The translations under genes and the position numbers were made by a program. 64,000 nt of DNA from Rana temporaria (taxonomy: Eukaryota > Chordata > Amphibia > Anura > Ranidae). Positions 36,000 to 45,375 of the stretch are shown one piece after another. How positions within the stretch are numbered: position 1 is the stretch's first letter; the number at the start of each line of letters is the position of its first letter. The DNA lies in contig NC_053489.1 of the NCBI RefSeq assembly GCF_905171775.1, forward strand, positions 327,208,089-327,272,088, in the 5' to 3' direction. The notes under the pieces were generated by a model. The model ran no database searches, was not told the DNA's origin, and worked only from the letters and a program-made list of their open reading frames with translations.

Positions 36000-36738
36000 T
36001 ACAGTGGGTGACCGCGATATTGTGTCAATATCGCTCCCTTTCTCGGCAAAATTGACCACCTACGAGCCCCATCGCGGGAGCCAGCGCAGAGCTGGCTTGC
36101 CGCGATGGAGACAAAGCCGTCATAGAAGCGACGGGATATCCGACTTGGATTCCCGCCAATTCTACACGTGTGCGGCGCTTGTTATGAATCCTGAGGGGGA
36201 AGTCCCCGCCGGATTTTAAATAAAAATCCGGCATGGGTTCCCCCCTCAGGAGCATACTGGGCCCTTAGGTCTGGTATGGGTTGTAAGGAGACCCCCCCTA
36301 CGCCGAAAAAATGGCGTAGGGGGTCCCCCTACAATCCATACCAGACCCGTATCCAAAGCACGCTACCCGGCCGGCCAGGAAAGGAGTGGGGACGAGCGAG
36401 CGCCCCCCCCTCCTGAGCCGTACCAGGCTGCATGCCCTCAACATGGGAGGGTTGGGTGCTCTGGGGCAGGGGGGCGCACTGCGGGGCCCCCCCACCCCAG
36501 AGCACCCTGTCCCCATGTTGATGAGGACAGGGCCCTTTCCCGACAACCCTGGCCGTTGGTTGTCGGGGTATGCGGGCGGGAGGCTTATCGGAATCTGGGA
36601 GCCCCCTTTAATAAGGTGGCCCCCAGATACCGGCCCCCACCCTAAGTGAATGGGTATGGGGTACATCGTACCCCTACCCATTCACCTGGAGGAAAAATGT
36701 TAAAGTTAATAAACACGACACAAGGGTTTTTAAAATAA

Positions 36739-36744
36739 TTTATT
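36739..36744 (-). terminator. Poly(A)-signal-like AATAAA, left arm
   Basis: Mirror copy of the right-arm AATAAA, in the sense of the leftward unit. Activity is inferred only from position. Confidence 0.4.
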
Positions 36745-37206
36745 AGTCTGCTCCGGAGGCACCCCCTGTCTTCTTTAGCTCTTTTCACCGGGGGGGCTTC
36801 TTCTTTGACGTCTTCGGGTGGTGGCCGCTCTTCTTCGCCGCCGTCTGGTTCTCTTCCACCGCTGGGGGGGTCGCTTTTATAAAAGCGCCCACCCCCCGGC
36901 GGGTTTCCTCCGACGTCTTCGGCGGGGGGCTTCTTCTTCCGCTATCCGGGGGGGTCTTCTCCGCTATCCGGGGGGTCTTCTCCACTCTCCGGGGGGTCTT
37001 CTTTTATGTTCGCCGATCTCCGCTGTTGACTCGGCCCGGTTCTTCCTCCCGCTGTCCGGTGCCTTCTCCTTCAGGGCTGAACATCTTCTTCTTCTTCTGT
37101 GCTGTGACGTCTTCTTCTTCTGTGCTGTGACGTCTTCTTCTCTTCTCCCGATGTTGACACGTCGCCTCTTCTCGCTGCAATGACAGGTGCGCGGCTTGCA
37201 TCTGAC

Positions 37207-37213
37207 TTATATA
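37207..37213 (-). promoter_or_regulatory. TATA-like box, left arm of palindrome
   Basis: Mirror image of the right-arm box (CTATATAAG on the - strand). The two boxes stand about 90 bp apart and point away from each other, as in a divergent promoter. Function is inferred. Confidence 0.4.
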
Positions 37214-37301
37214 GGCCTCACAGTCCCATCATGCTCCGGTACCTACCCACGTGGGTAGGTATCACATGGGTAGGTACAGAGCATGATGGGACTGTGAGGC
37301 C

Positions 37302-37308
37302 TATATAA
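37302..37308 (+). promoter_or_regulatory. TATA-like box, right arm of palindrome
   Basis: CTATATAAG lies about 45 bp right of the axis, directed outward, followed by a Met codon at 37,314 and a charged reading frame. The mirror copy faces the other way. Promoter function is inferred. Confidence 0.4.
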
Positions 37309-37777
37309 GTCAGATGCAAGCGGCGCACCTGTCATTGCAGCGAGAAGAGGCGACGTGTCAACATCGGGAGAAGAGAAGAAGACGTCACAGCACAGAAGAA
37401 GAAGACGTCACAGCACAGAAGAAGAAGAAGACGTTCAGCCCTGAAGGAGAAGGCACCGAACAGCGGGAGGAAGAACCGGGGTGCGCCGAGTCAACAGCGG
37501 AGAGCGGCGAACATATAAGAAGACCCCCCGGAGAGTGGAGAAGACCCCCCGGATAGCGGAGAAGACCCCCCCAGATAGCGGAAGAAGAAGCCCCCCGCTG
37601 AAGACGTCGGAGGAAACCCGCCGGGGGGGTGGGCGCTTTTATAAAAGCGACCCCCCCGGCAGTGGAAGAGAACCAGACGGCGGCGAAGAAGAGCGGCCCC
37701 CACCCGAAGACGTCAAAGAAGAAGCCCCCCCTGGTGAAAAGAGCTAAAGAAGACAGGGGGTGCCTCCGGAGCAGACT

Positions 37778-37783
37778 AATAAA
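37778..37783 (+). terminator. Poly(A)-signal-like AATAAA, right arm
   Basis: AATAAA in ACTAATAAATTATTTT, about 470 bp downstream of the right-arm TATA box and after the charged reading frame. It is present at the equivalent place in the left arm and in the second copy. Confidence 0.4.
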
Positions 37784-38514
37784 TTATTTTAAAAACCCTT
37801 GTGTCGTGTTTATTAACTTTAACATTTTTCCTCCAGGTGAATGGGTAGGGGTACGATGTACCCCATACCCATTCACTTAGGGTGGGGGTCCGGTATCTGG
37901 GGGCCCCCTTATTAAAGGGGGCTCCCAGATTCCGATAAGCCTCCCGCATACCCCGACAACCAACGGCCAGGGTTGTCGGGAAGGGGCCCTGTCCTCATCA
38001 ACATGGGGACAGGGTGCTCTGGGGTGGGGGGGCCGCAGTGCGCCCCCCTGCCCCAGAGCACCCAACCCCCCATGTTGAGGGCATGCAGCCTGGTACGGCT
38101 CAGGAGGGGGGGCGCTCGCTCGTCCCCACTCCTTTCCTGGCCGACCGGGTAGCGTGCTTTGGATACGGGTCTGGTATGGATTGTAGGGGGACCCCCTACG
38201 CCGTTTTTTCGGCGTATGGGGATCTCCTTACAACCCATACCAGACCTAAGGGCGCGGTATGCTCCTGAGGGGGGAACCCATGCCGGATTTTTATTTAAAA
38301 TCCGGCGGGGACTTCCCCCTCAGGATTCATAACAAACGCCGCACACGTGTAGAATTGGCGGGAATCCAAGTCGGATCTCCCGTCGCTTCTATGACGCGCT
38401 TGCTGGAATGTGCTTGTACTATTCCAGCGCGAGTGCGAGATGTCGGCACCCTGTCGCCGATTATCAGCGCGATGCCGTCGTGCTAAAAACACATTCTCGG
38501 CGGCAGGCACTGTA

Positions 38515-38927
38515 TGTTCATTTGCAAAGTTCAAACGCTGATTTTTGTGGTGAGGACGTAGAAGAGGTTTTCTTCTGATGACTCTTCCATGAAGACCATA
38601 TTTGTACAAGTATCTCTTTATAGTGGAATAGTGTACCACAACTCCAGTGTCTGCCAGATCTTTCTGGAGGGATCGTGCAGTCAAACGTGGGTTTTGAATT
38701 GCTTTTCTCACAATCCTGCAAGCTGTTGTGTCTGATATTTTTCTTGGTCTTCCAGATCTTGCTTTAACTTCCACTGTTCCTGATGACTACCATTTCTTAA
38801 TTACATTCTGAACAGAGGATATTGACATCTGAAAACACTTGGCTATCTTCTTATAGCCTTCTCCAGCTTTGTGAGCGTCAACTATTTTCAGTTTCAGTTT
38901 TCTAGACAACTGCTTAGAAGAACCCAT
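38515..38927 (-). pseudogene. Tc1 transposase, DNA-binding half
   Basis: Starts MGSSKQLSRKLKLKIVDAHK, with the paired-like helix-turn-helix (YKKIAKCFQMSISSVQNVIKKW). A TAG follows the Trp; the same frame continues with the linker ARSGRPRKIS and the second helix-turn-helix (TARSLQKDLADTGVVVHYSTIKRYL), then RRKPLLRPHHKNQRLNFANEH. The frame is interrupted there by the palindrome. The GRPR linker is a Tc1 hallmark. Confidence 0.88.
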
Positions 38928-40237
38928 GGTGCTGATTGTTGGGGCAAGGTCAGATGAGTCTGGGCATTTAAAACCTTTGAGATTGACATCACCTGGTCTT
39001 CCCAGACGATGATTGAGAACAATCCATGACACTGGCAGGTCTCAGCTTTGCAAGGGGGGCAGTGCATGCTATAAATTCTGCAGGGTGCCCAAACTTTTGC
39101 AGACGCCATTTTTTTGTTTTCTGTAATTTTGAAAGTGTAAATGATGGAAATAAAATCTAACTCTTTTTGACATATTATAAGAATGATAATCTGTAATTTG
39201 ATGCCTTTTGGAGATGTTTCCATCTTTCCTTGGCTTCATTATGCACATTAATACAAATTTTTACCTGCGGTGCCCAAACTTTCGATCCCCACTGTATTTA
39301 CTAAACTATTTGCATTTCCATGTTCTGTGTACTGTGGAAGACCAGATATATGGAATGCAGGGGCCTAGGTTTGGTAACACTTTAACTTAAGCAGCATTTA
39401 AAGGCTGAAGTCACGACAACTTATAAACCTTGAATTTTTTCCCAGAATCTTTCGAGATTAACTTTAGCTGCAAAAAGCTGCAAGAGCTTCCCAGAAGGCA
39501 CTAGTGACATAGCCTTCCCAGGAGGCAGTTGGGAGGTCAGGGCTATGTCACCAGTGCCCCAAGAGTGGTGGAAGTATAGAAGTTAATTCTGTAAGTTTAT
39601 GGGAATTTTTTTTTTTTTTTTTTTACATAAAAGTGTACAGTTTTTATTGTTAGGCATGCAGAGTTGCATGCAACTGTGTTTCTATTGGTTTGGGTGGAAA
39701 GGATCAACTTTAGGAGTGAGTGAGGCTTACCCCAGTAGTGACAATGAAATACCATATATTTTCACAGTTGAAGGTTTATTATTTTACTGCACTGCAGGTC
39801 AGGTTCTGTAAGTTCAGGAAAAAAACATGTATCAGTAAGCCATGACCTAGAAACAATAAGATGGCACCTTCCTAGTAATAACATATACATATACATTTGT
39901 GCTTAACTGCAATATTGTTAAAAAATAAGAGATAATAAAAAGCAAAGATTAAAAGAAATGCTTTTTTTTTTTTTTTTCTATGCGTAACTATAAATCATAC
40001 CAAGTATATCGCTGTGATGTTTTCCTCTATAAATTGTAGCTGCCTGCAAATCTTTCCCGCTGAGCAGTGACACATTTAATAACATAAAGGCATACAAGTT
40101 ACACAAAGGTGGAATCTGAAAGTATTTTCTTCCAGTATATTAAACTTGTGCTAACACAAAGCAGATTACATTCTAGGTTAATAGGAATGCAAATCATTCT
40201 CCTATAACAATTGTTTTTGTATTCTAAACATCATTAG

Positions 40238-40417
40238 TTGTTCGCTGCCCTGAGTTGCTGCCCCCAGAGAATGGCTATTTCATACAGAACATCTGCAACA
40301 ATCACTTTGATGCGGCTTGTGGAGTCCGATGCAAGACGGGGTTTGAATTAGTTGGAAGCGGTATTCGGCTTTGTCAACCAAATGGACTATGGTCTGGCTC
40401 AGACGCTACCTGCAGAG
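40238..40417 (+). CDS. SVEP1: SVEP1 exon: sushi (CCP) domain 1
   Basis: 180-bp exon, phase 1 at both ends, acceptor ATTAG and donor AGAG|GTAAGA. It encodes one complete sushi/complement-control module of about 60 residues: opening VVRCPELLPPENGYF, central GVRCKTGFELVGSG, closing GLWSGSDATCR. It carries the conserved Trp before the last Cys, and six cysteines instead of the minimal four, as expected for this SVEP1 domain. One domain per symmetrical exon is usual for sushi genes. It follows the ephrin-receptor-like exon after a 7.4-kb intron. Confidence 0.95.
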
Positions 40418-41029
40418 GTAAGATAGCAATGAATAAACTTTTGTTTTTCCAGTGGAGACACGGTAGCAAAATAACGAGCAATGAGTCACTTATAATGCAA
40501 GGCTGAACAAACAAATCTGGACTGGTATTCACCAAAAACTGGCATCCTTATCAAAAGACACTTCAGTTACTCTGCATGGGGGTCTGCCAAAGCATTTAGG
40601 CAGAGAGAAAAGTATGTGAATGCTGTCATTTAGCATTTTATCACAGGGAGAGGACAATGTAATCATATTTTAGACTTTAGATACATGTAGTTGAACTCCA
40701 AGCAGGTATAAAAGACAAAACACACAAATTGACATGTATATAATTACAGTATCTCACAAAAGTGAGTACACCCCTCACATTTTTGTAAATATTTTATTAT
40801 ATCTTTTCATGTGACAACACAGAAGTAATTACAATTTGCTACAATGTAAAGTAGTGAGTGTACAGCTTGTATACCAGTAAATTTGCTGTCCCCTCAAAAT
40901 AACTCAACACACAGCCATTAATGTCTAAACCACTGGCAACAAAAGTGAGTACACCCCTAAGTGAAAATGTCCAAATTGGGCCCAAAGTGTCAATATTTTG
41001 TGTCGTCACCATTATTTTCCAGCACTTCC

Positions 41030-42258
41030 TTAACCCTCTTCGGCATGGGGTTCACCAGAGCTTTACAGGTTGCCACTTGAGTCCTCTTGCACTCCTCCAT
41101 GACGACATCACAGAGCTGGTGGATGTTAAAGATCTTGCACTCCTCCACCTTCTGTTAGAGTGTGCCCCACAGATGCTCAATAGGGTTTAGGTCTGGAGAC
41201 ATGCTTGACAAGTCCATTATCTTTACCCTCAGCTTCTTTAGCAAGGCAGTGGTTGTCGTGGAGGTGTGCTTGGGATTGTTATCATGTTGGAATACTGCCC
41301 TGCGGCCCAGTCTCCGGAGGGGGGGGGGATTATGCTTTGCTTCAGTTTGTCACAGTACATGTTGGCATTCATGGTTCCCTTAATGAACTATATGTCCCCA
41401 GTGCCAGCAGCACTCTTGTAGCCCCAGACCATGACACTCCCACCACCATGCTTGACTGTAGGCAAGACACACTTGTCTTTGTACTCCTCACCTGGTTGCC
41501 GCCACACACGCTTGACACCATCTGAACCCATGAGAACAAGGAAAAAACTGAGTAGGTGTTAAGACCGCATCAGTGATGTAGGACTTTATGGTGTGTCGTG
41601 TCAGGGGTAGGTGAGCTAATGATTCAAGGTATAACGTTGTATAGAAAAATATCAAAATTTATTTTAAATACATAAAAAACAATTAGAATACAATGAATAA
41701 AATCATTGGTTGCCCTGTTACAGACGAGATGCAAATGATAATGAGATGAGTTAGATGCTAGTCGCCCTTATCTGAACCCAATACGTTTATCTTGGTCTCA
41801 TCAGACATCAGGACATAGTTCTAGTAATCCATATCCTTAGTCTGCTTGTTTTCAGCAAACTGTTTGTGGGCTTTCTTGTGCATCATCTTTAGAAGAGGCT
41901 TCCTTCTGGGACGAAAACCATGCAGGCCAATTTGATGCAGTGTGCGGCGTATGGTCTGAGCACTGACAGGCTGACCCCCCACCCCTTCAACTTCTGCAGA
42001 AATTCTGGCAGCACGCATGCATCTATTTCCCAAAGACAAGCTCTGGATATGAGCATGTGCACTCAACCTCTTTGGTCGACCATGGCGAGGTCTGTTCTGA
42101 GTGGAACCTGTCCTGTTAAACTGCTGTATGGTCTTGGCCACTGTGCTGCAGCTCAATTTCAGGGTCTTGGCAATCTTCGTATAGCCTATGCCATCTTTAT
42201 GTAGAGCAGCAATTATTTTTTTCAGATTCTCAGACAGTTATTTGCCATTAAGTTCCAT
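41030..42258 (-). pseudogene. Tc1 transposase (relic A)
   Basis: The start MELNGK at 42,258 is followed at once by a stop, then LSENLKKIIAALHKDGIGYTKIAK, LSCSTVAKTIQQF, the GRPKR linker and RRTLHQIGLHGFRPRRKPLL. After the 239-bp insertion the catalytic part continues with VWRQPGEEYKDK, HGGGSVMVWG, FQHDNNPKHTS (second Asp) and MDLSSMSPDLNPIEHLWG. Stops and frameshifts are present; inactive. Confidence 0.82.
41531..41769. mobile_element. 239-bp insertion with 11-bp TSD, class unknown
   Basis: ATCTGAACCCA is found at 41,520-41,530 and 41,770-41,780; the Tc1 coding sequence is continuous if the intervening 239 bp and one repeat are disregarded. The insert is AT-rich (a TTTATTTTAAATACATAAAA centre) and has no obvious inverted ends or poly(A). 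I cannot place it in a class. Confidence 0.7.
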
Positions 42259-43416
42259 GCTAAACTTCCAATGACAAGTATGGGAGAGTGAGAGCGATAA
42301 CACCAAATTTAACACACCTGCTCCCCATTTACATCTGAGACCTTGTAACACTAATGAGTCACATGACACAGGGGAGGGAACATGGCTAATTGGGGTAATT
42401 TGGACATTTAGACAATAAATTGAGTTGCAGTTCAGTGAGTAAAATAAGTATTTGATCCGCTACCAACCAACAATAAATATGGCTCCCACAGATTGGCTAC
42501 AGTATGTGCTCATGTTGTACACAGATTATTCCTGTCAATTTAAGAAAGTGCTCCTTACGAAAACTTGTTATGTGTATAAAAGACACCTGTCCACAGAATC
42601 TCTTTCTTCCATTCAAAGCTCACTGTCATGGGCAAGAACAAAGGGCTGTCAAAGAATGTCAGGGACAAGAGTGTAAACATGCACAAGGCTGGAATGGGCT
42701 ACAGGATCATCAGTAAGAAGCTTGATGAGAAGGAGACAACTGTTGGAGCGATTATTTGCAAATGTAAGAAATACAATATAATCATCAATTGTCCTTGTTC
42801 TGGAGCTCCATGCAAGATTTTGGATGATCATGAGAAAAGTGAGGGATCAGCCCAGAACTACACGGGAGGAGCTTGTGAATGATCTCAAGACATTTCGGAC
42901 CACAGTCACCAAACAAACCATTGGTAACACAATAAGTGGCCTTGGATTGAAATCCTGCAGTGCCTGCAAGGTCCTCCTCCTCAAGAAGGCACATGTACAG
43001 GCCCATCTGAAGATTGCCAATGAACATCTAAATGATACAAAGAAGGATTGGGAGAAAGTGCTGTTGTCATATGAGACCAAAACTGAGCTCTTTGGCATTA
43101 ACTCAACCCACCGCGTTTGGTGGAAGAAAAATGCTGGGGGGGTCAATGGACGGGGCCATGTATTGTAAAATTTTGGATGAAAGAAACCGCTTTCTTAAGC
43201 CAGATCCAGAACACTGTAGATGGTTCATGGATTAGTCTTCCAGCATGACAATGACCAAAAAAAAGAATAAAATGCAAAGGCAACAAAGGAGTGTCTTAAA
43301 AAGAAGCATATTAAGGTCATGGATTTGCCTAGCCCGTCTCCAGAACTTAATCCTATAGAAAATGTATGGAAGGAGATGGAAATTTGAGTTGCCAAGCGAC
43401 AGCCAAGAAACCTTAA

Positions 43417-43809
43417 AAGAGAGGTATGGGTTTATTTTTTTTCCCTATTCATACTTATCTAGGTGGATACGGCATTGGTCTGTACTGAAAACCGAGAGAT
43501 CAGACACCGCAGATCGCTCGGTTTTCACAGCTCTGTGAGCAGAGAGCTTGTCAGTCACAGCTCTCTGCTCATCTCTCTCCACGCTCATTGGCGTGCTGAG
43601 CTGTGTAGGGGGCAGAGTGGGCTGTCTCAGGTTCTCAGCGGTTCACTGAGAGCCTGAGCGGGTTGTCAGTCCAGGCACCTGGTGAATCCAGATTTCCATT
43701 GTCGGGATGACGTGGTGCCTGGACTGATATCTGTGACATCAGCAGAGAGCTGACTACAGTCCGCTCTCTGCTGAAAACGGGTCACAGGAGTACAAAACAA
43801 ACTTCACCT
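43417..43809. mobile_element. TTAA-target element, family 2, copy 2
   Basis: Lies between TTAA at 43,413-43,416 and 43,810-43,813. It contains CTTATCTAGGTGGATAC, GAAAACCGAG, a CTCAGCGGTTCACTGAGAGCC segment and GGTCACAGGAGTACAAA, shared with 16.9 and 59.4 kb. Non-coding. Confidence 0.75.
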
Positions 43810-43813
43810 TTAA

Positions 43814-44785
43814 CCACTTAAGGACCGCCTCCTACACATATACGTCGGCAGAATGGCACGGCTGGGCACAAGCACGTACAGGTACGTCCTCTTTAAGTGC
43901 CCAGCCGTGGGTCGCGGGCGCGCGCCCGCGACCCGGTCCGAAGCTCCGTGACCGCGGGACTCGCGGACCCGATCGCCGCTGGAGTCCCGCGATCAGTCCC
44001 CGGAGCTAAAGAACGGGGAGAGCTGTGTGTAAACACAGCTTCCCCATTCTTCACTGTGGCGCCATCATTGATCGTGTGTTCCCTTTTATAGGGAAACACA
44101 ATCAATGACGTCACACCCCCCTACAGTTAGAAACACAAATGAGGTCACACTTAACCCCTTCAGTGCCCCCTTGTGGTTAACTCCTAAACTGCAATTGTCA
44201 TTTTCACAGTAAACAATGCATTTTTAATGCATTTTTTGCTGTGAAAATGACAATGGTCCCAAAAATGTGTCAAAATTGTCCAAAGTGTCCGCCATAATGT
44301 CGCAGTCACGAAAAAAATCGCTGATCGCTGCCATTAGTAGTAAAAAAATAATAATATTAAAAATGCAATAAAACTATCCCCTATTTTGTAAACGCTTTAA
44401 ATTTTGTGCAAACCAATCGATAAACGCTTATTGCAATTTTTTACCAAAAATAGGTAGAAGAATACGTATCGGCCTAAACTGAGGATTTTTTTTTATATAT
44501 ATATATATATATATTTTTGGGGGATATTTATTATAGCAAAAAGTAAAAAGTATTGAATTTTTTTCAAAATTGTCGCTCTATTTTTGTTTATAGCGCAAAA
44601 AATAAAAACCGCAGAGGTGATCAAATACCACCAAAAGAAAGCTCTATTTGTGGGAAAAAAAGGACGCCAATTTTGTTTGGGAGCCACGTCGCACGACCGC
44701 GCAATTGTCAGTTAAAGCGACGCAGTGCCAAATTGCAAAAACTGGCCAGGTCCTTTAGCTGCCTAAAGGTCCGGGTATTAAGTGG
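43814..44785. mobile_element. TTAA-target element, family 1, copy 6 (best ends)
   Basis: The most complete copy: CCACTTAAGGACCGCC at the left, GGTATTAAGTGG at the right, TTAA on both sides (43,810-43,813 and 44,786-44,789). It has a GC-rich left half with the GGGCGCGCGCCC palindrome, the AT-rich right half and a (TA)n run at about 44,496-44,513. No transposase. Confidence 0.85.
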
Positions 44786-45327
44786 TTAAGCAATTAGAGA
44801 AGATCTGTAAAGAAGCATGGACCAAAATCCCTCCTGAGTCATGTGCAAACCTGGTAACCAACTACAAGAAACGTTTTACCTCTTGTGCTTGCCAACAATA
44901 GTTTCTCCACCAAGTACTAATTCATGTTTTGCTTGAGGATCAAATGCTTTTTTGGTTGCTATTTTAGTTGATATTCTGTCTCTATCATTTAATATACACT
45001 TATGATAAAAATTCTAGACCCTTAATTTCTTTGTAAGTGGGAAAATTTACAAAATCTGCAGGGGATCAATTTAATTATTTTCCCAACTCAAAATATATGT
45101 TAGACAAAAACACACTAGACTTTCCCTTTAAATAACAATAACAGAGCTATGGAGCTTGAATGAGATGGAGCGCATGAACAAAAGCCCAACATAGTATCAA
45201 ATCTGCTAAAAAGGCTGAGCGAGGACTTAGGCTCTTTTTTCCGATATCTTTATTATATCTTGAAACATCTCTATAATATCTCTACAATGTGTTTGCCATA
45301 ATATTTAGTATTAAAGATTGTAATTGC

Positions 45328-45375
45328 TCTACCTTTGCTCATTAAAAACCTTTGTTTGAGAAAAAAAAAAAAAAA
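45328..45375 (+). mobile_element. 48-bp LINE 3' stub with 13-bp TSD
   Basis: AGATTGTAATTGC occurs at 45,315-45,327 and 45,376-45,388. Between them is only CTCATTAAAAACCTTTGTTT-like sequence ending in a run of A. This looks like the last few dozen bases and tail of an L1-type element, an extremely 5'-truncated insertion. Confidence 0.8.

Larger units (their letters stand above)
36002..38512. mobile_element. Giant palindromic (foldback) element, TA target
   Basis: 2,511 bp between two TA dinucleotides (36,000-36,001 and 38,513-38,514), with ends CAGTG and CACTG. Two arms of about 1.13 kb (36,121-37,247 and 37,268-38,396) are near-complete inverted copies around an axis near 37,258. The outer 120 bp on either side differ from each other. 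Each arm contains a TATA-like box, a GA- or CT-rich low-complexity frame and AATAAA, then a row of hairpins. It disrupts the Tc1 transposase gene. Termini and TA target suggest a Tc1/mariner-mobilised element; no transposase is encoded. A partial second copy lies at 50,726-51,876. Confidence 0.88.
35173..39294 (-). mobile_element. Tc1 transposon interrupted by the giant palindrome
   Basis: Terminal inverted repeats of over 100 bp: CAGTGGGGATCGAAAGTGTG at the left and its reverse at the right, bounded by TA (35,171-35,172 and 39,295-39,296). Without the 2,511-bp insertion and its extra TA it is about 1.6 kb, the normal Tc1 length. The transposase gene runs on the - strand and is cut between its DNA-binding and catalytic halves. 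Confidence 0.93.
32829..40237 (+). other. SVEP1: SVEP1 intron, 7.4 kb
   Basis: Intron between the ephrin-receptor-like exon and sushi 1. It holds two TTA-target MITEs, TTAA-flanked repeats near 34 kb and the Tc1 element that is split by the giant palindrome. In 32,829-33,360, 33,760-34,030 and 39,300-40,237 I see no gene or assignable repeat. Confidence 0.85.
40747..42400 (-). mobile_element. Tc1 relic A
   Basis: The left end CAGTATCTCACAAAAGTGAG follows TA (40,745-40,746), a widespread vertebrate Tc1 terminus. The transposase is on the - strand. The right end is truncated: homology stops near 42,400, shortly before Tc1 relic B begins. A 239-bp foreign segment lies at 41,531-41,769. Confidence 0.85.
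42628..44935 (+). pseudogene. Tc1 transposase (relic B), in pieces
   Basis: Starts MGKNKGLSKNVRDKSVNMHK, then GMGYRIISKKLDEKETTVG. After a frameshift it reads RDQPRTTREELVNDLK and LKSCSACKVLLLKKAHVQAHLKIANEH, TELFGINSTHRVWW, and finally KHIKVMDLPSPSPELNPIENVW with the last acidic residue. The reading passes RQPRNLK at 43,412 and continues as QLEKICKEAWTKIPPES after the inserted elements. Stops and frameshifts abolish function. Confidence 0.8.
42430..45088 (+). mobile_element. Tc1 relic B, split by two TTAA elements
   Basis: Left side AATAAGTATTTGATCC and right side GGGATCAATTTAATTATTTTCCC are eroded Tc1 ends. The + strand transposase gene is interrupted at 43,417-44,785 by a family-2 and a family-1 TTAA element lying side by side. 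Coding resumes at 44,790 with QLEKICKEAW. Ends are approximate. Confidence 0.8.

Noticed and set aside
36298..36681. Gly/Pro-rich frames in the hairpin part of the palindrome
   Set aside because: They sit in self-complementary GC-rich stems and differ between arms; not credible proteins.
41821..42204. Idea of a CENP-B- or Pax-like host gene from the helix-turn-helix text
   Set aside because: The GRPKR linker, upstream stop codon, DNNPKHTS motif and TA-flanked CAGTATCTCAC end show it is a Tc1 transposase relic.
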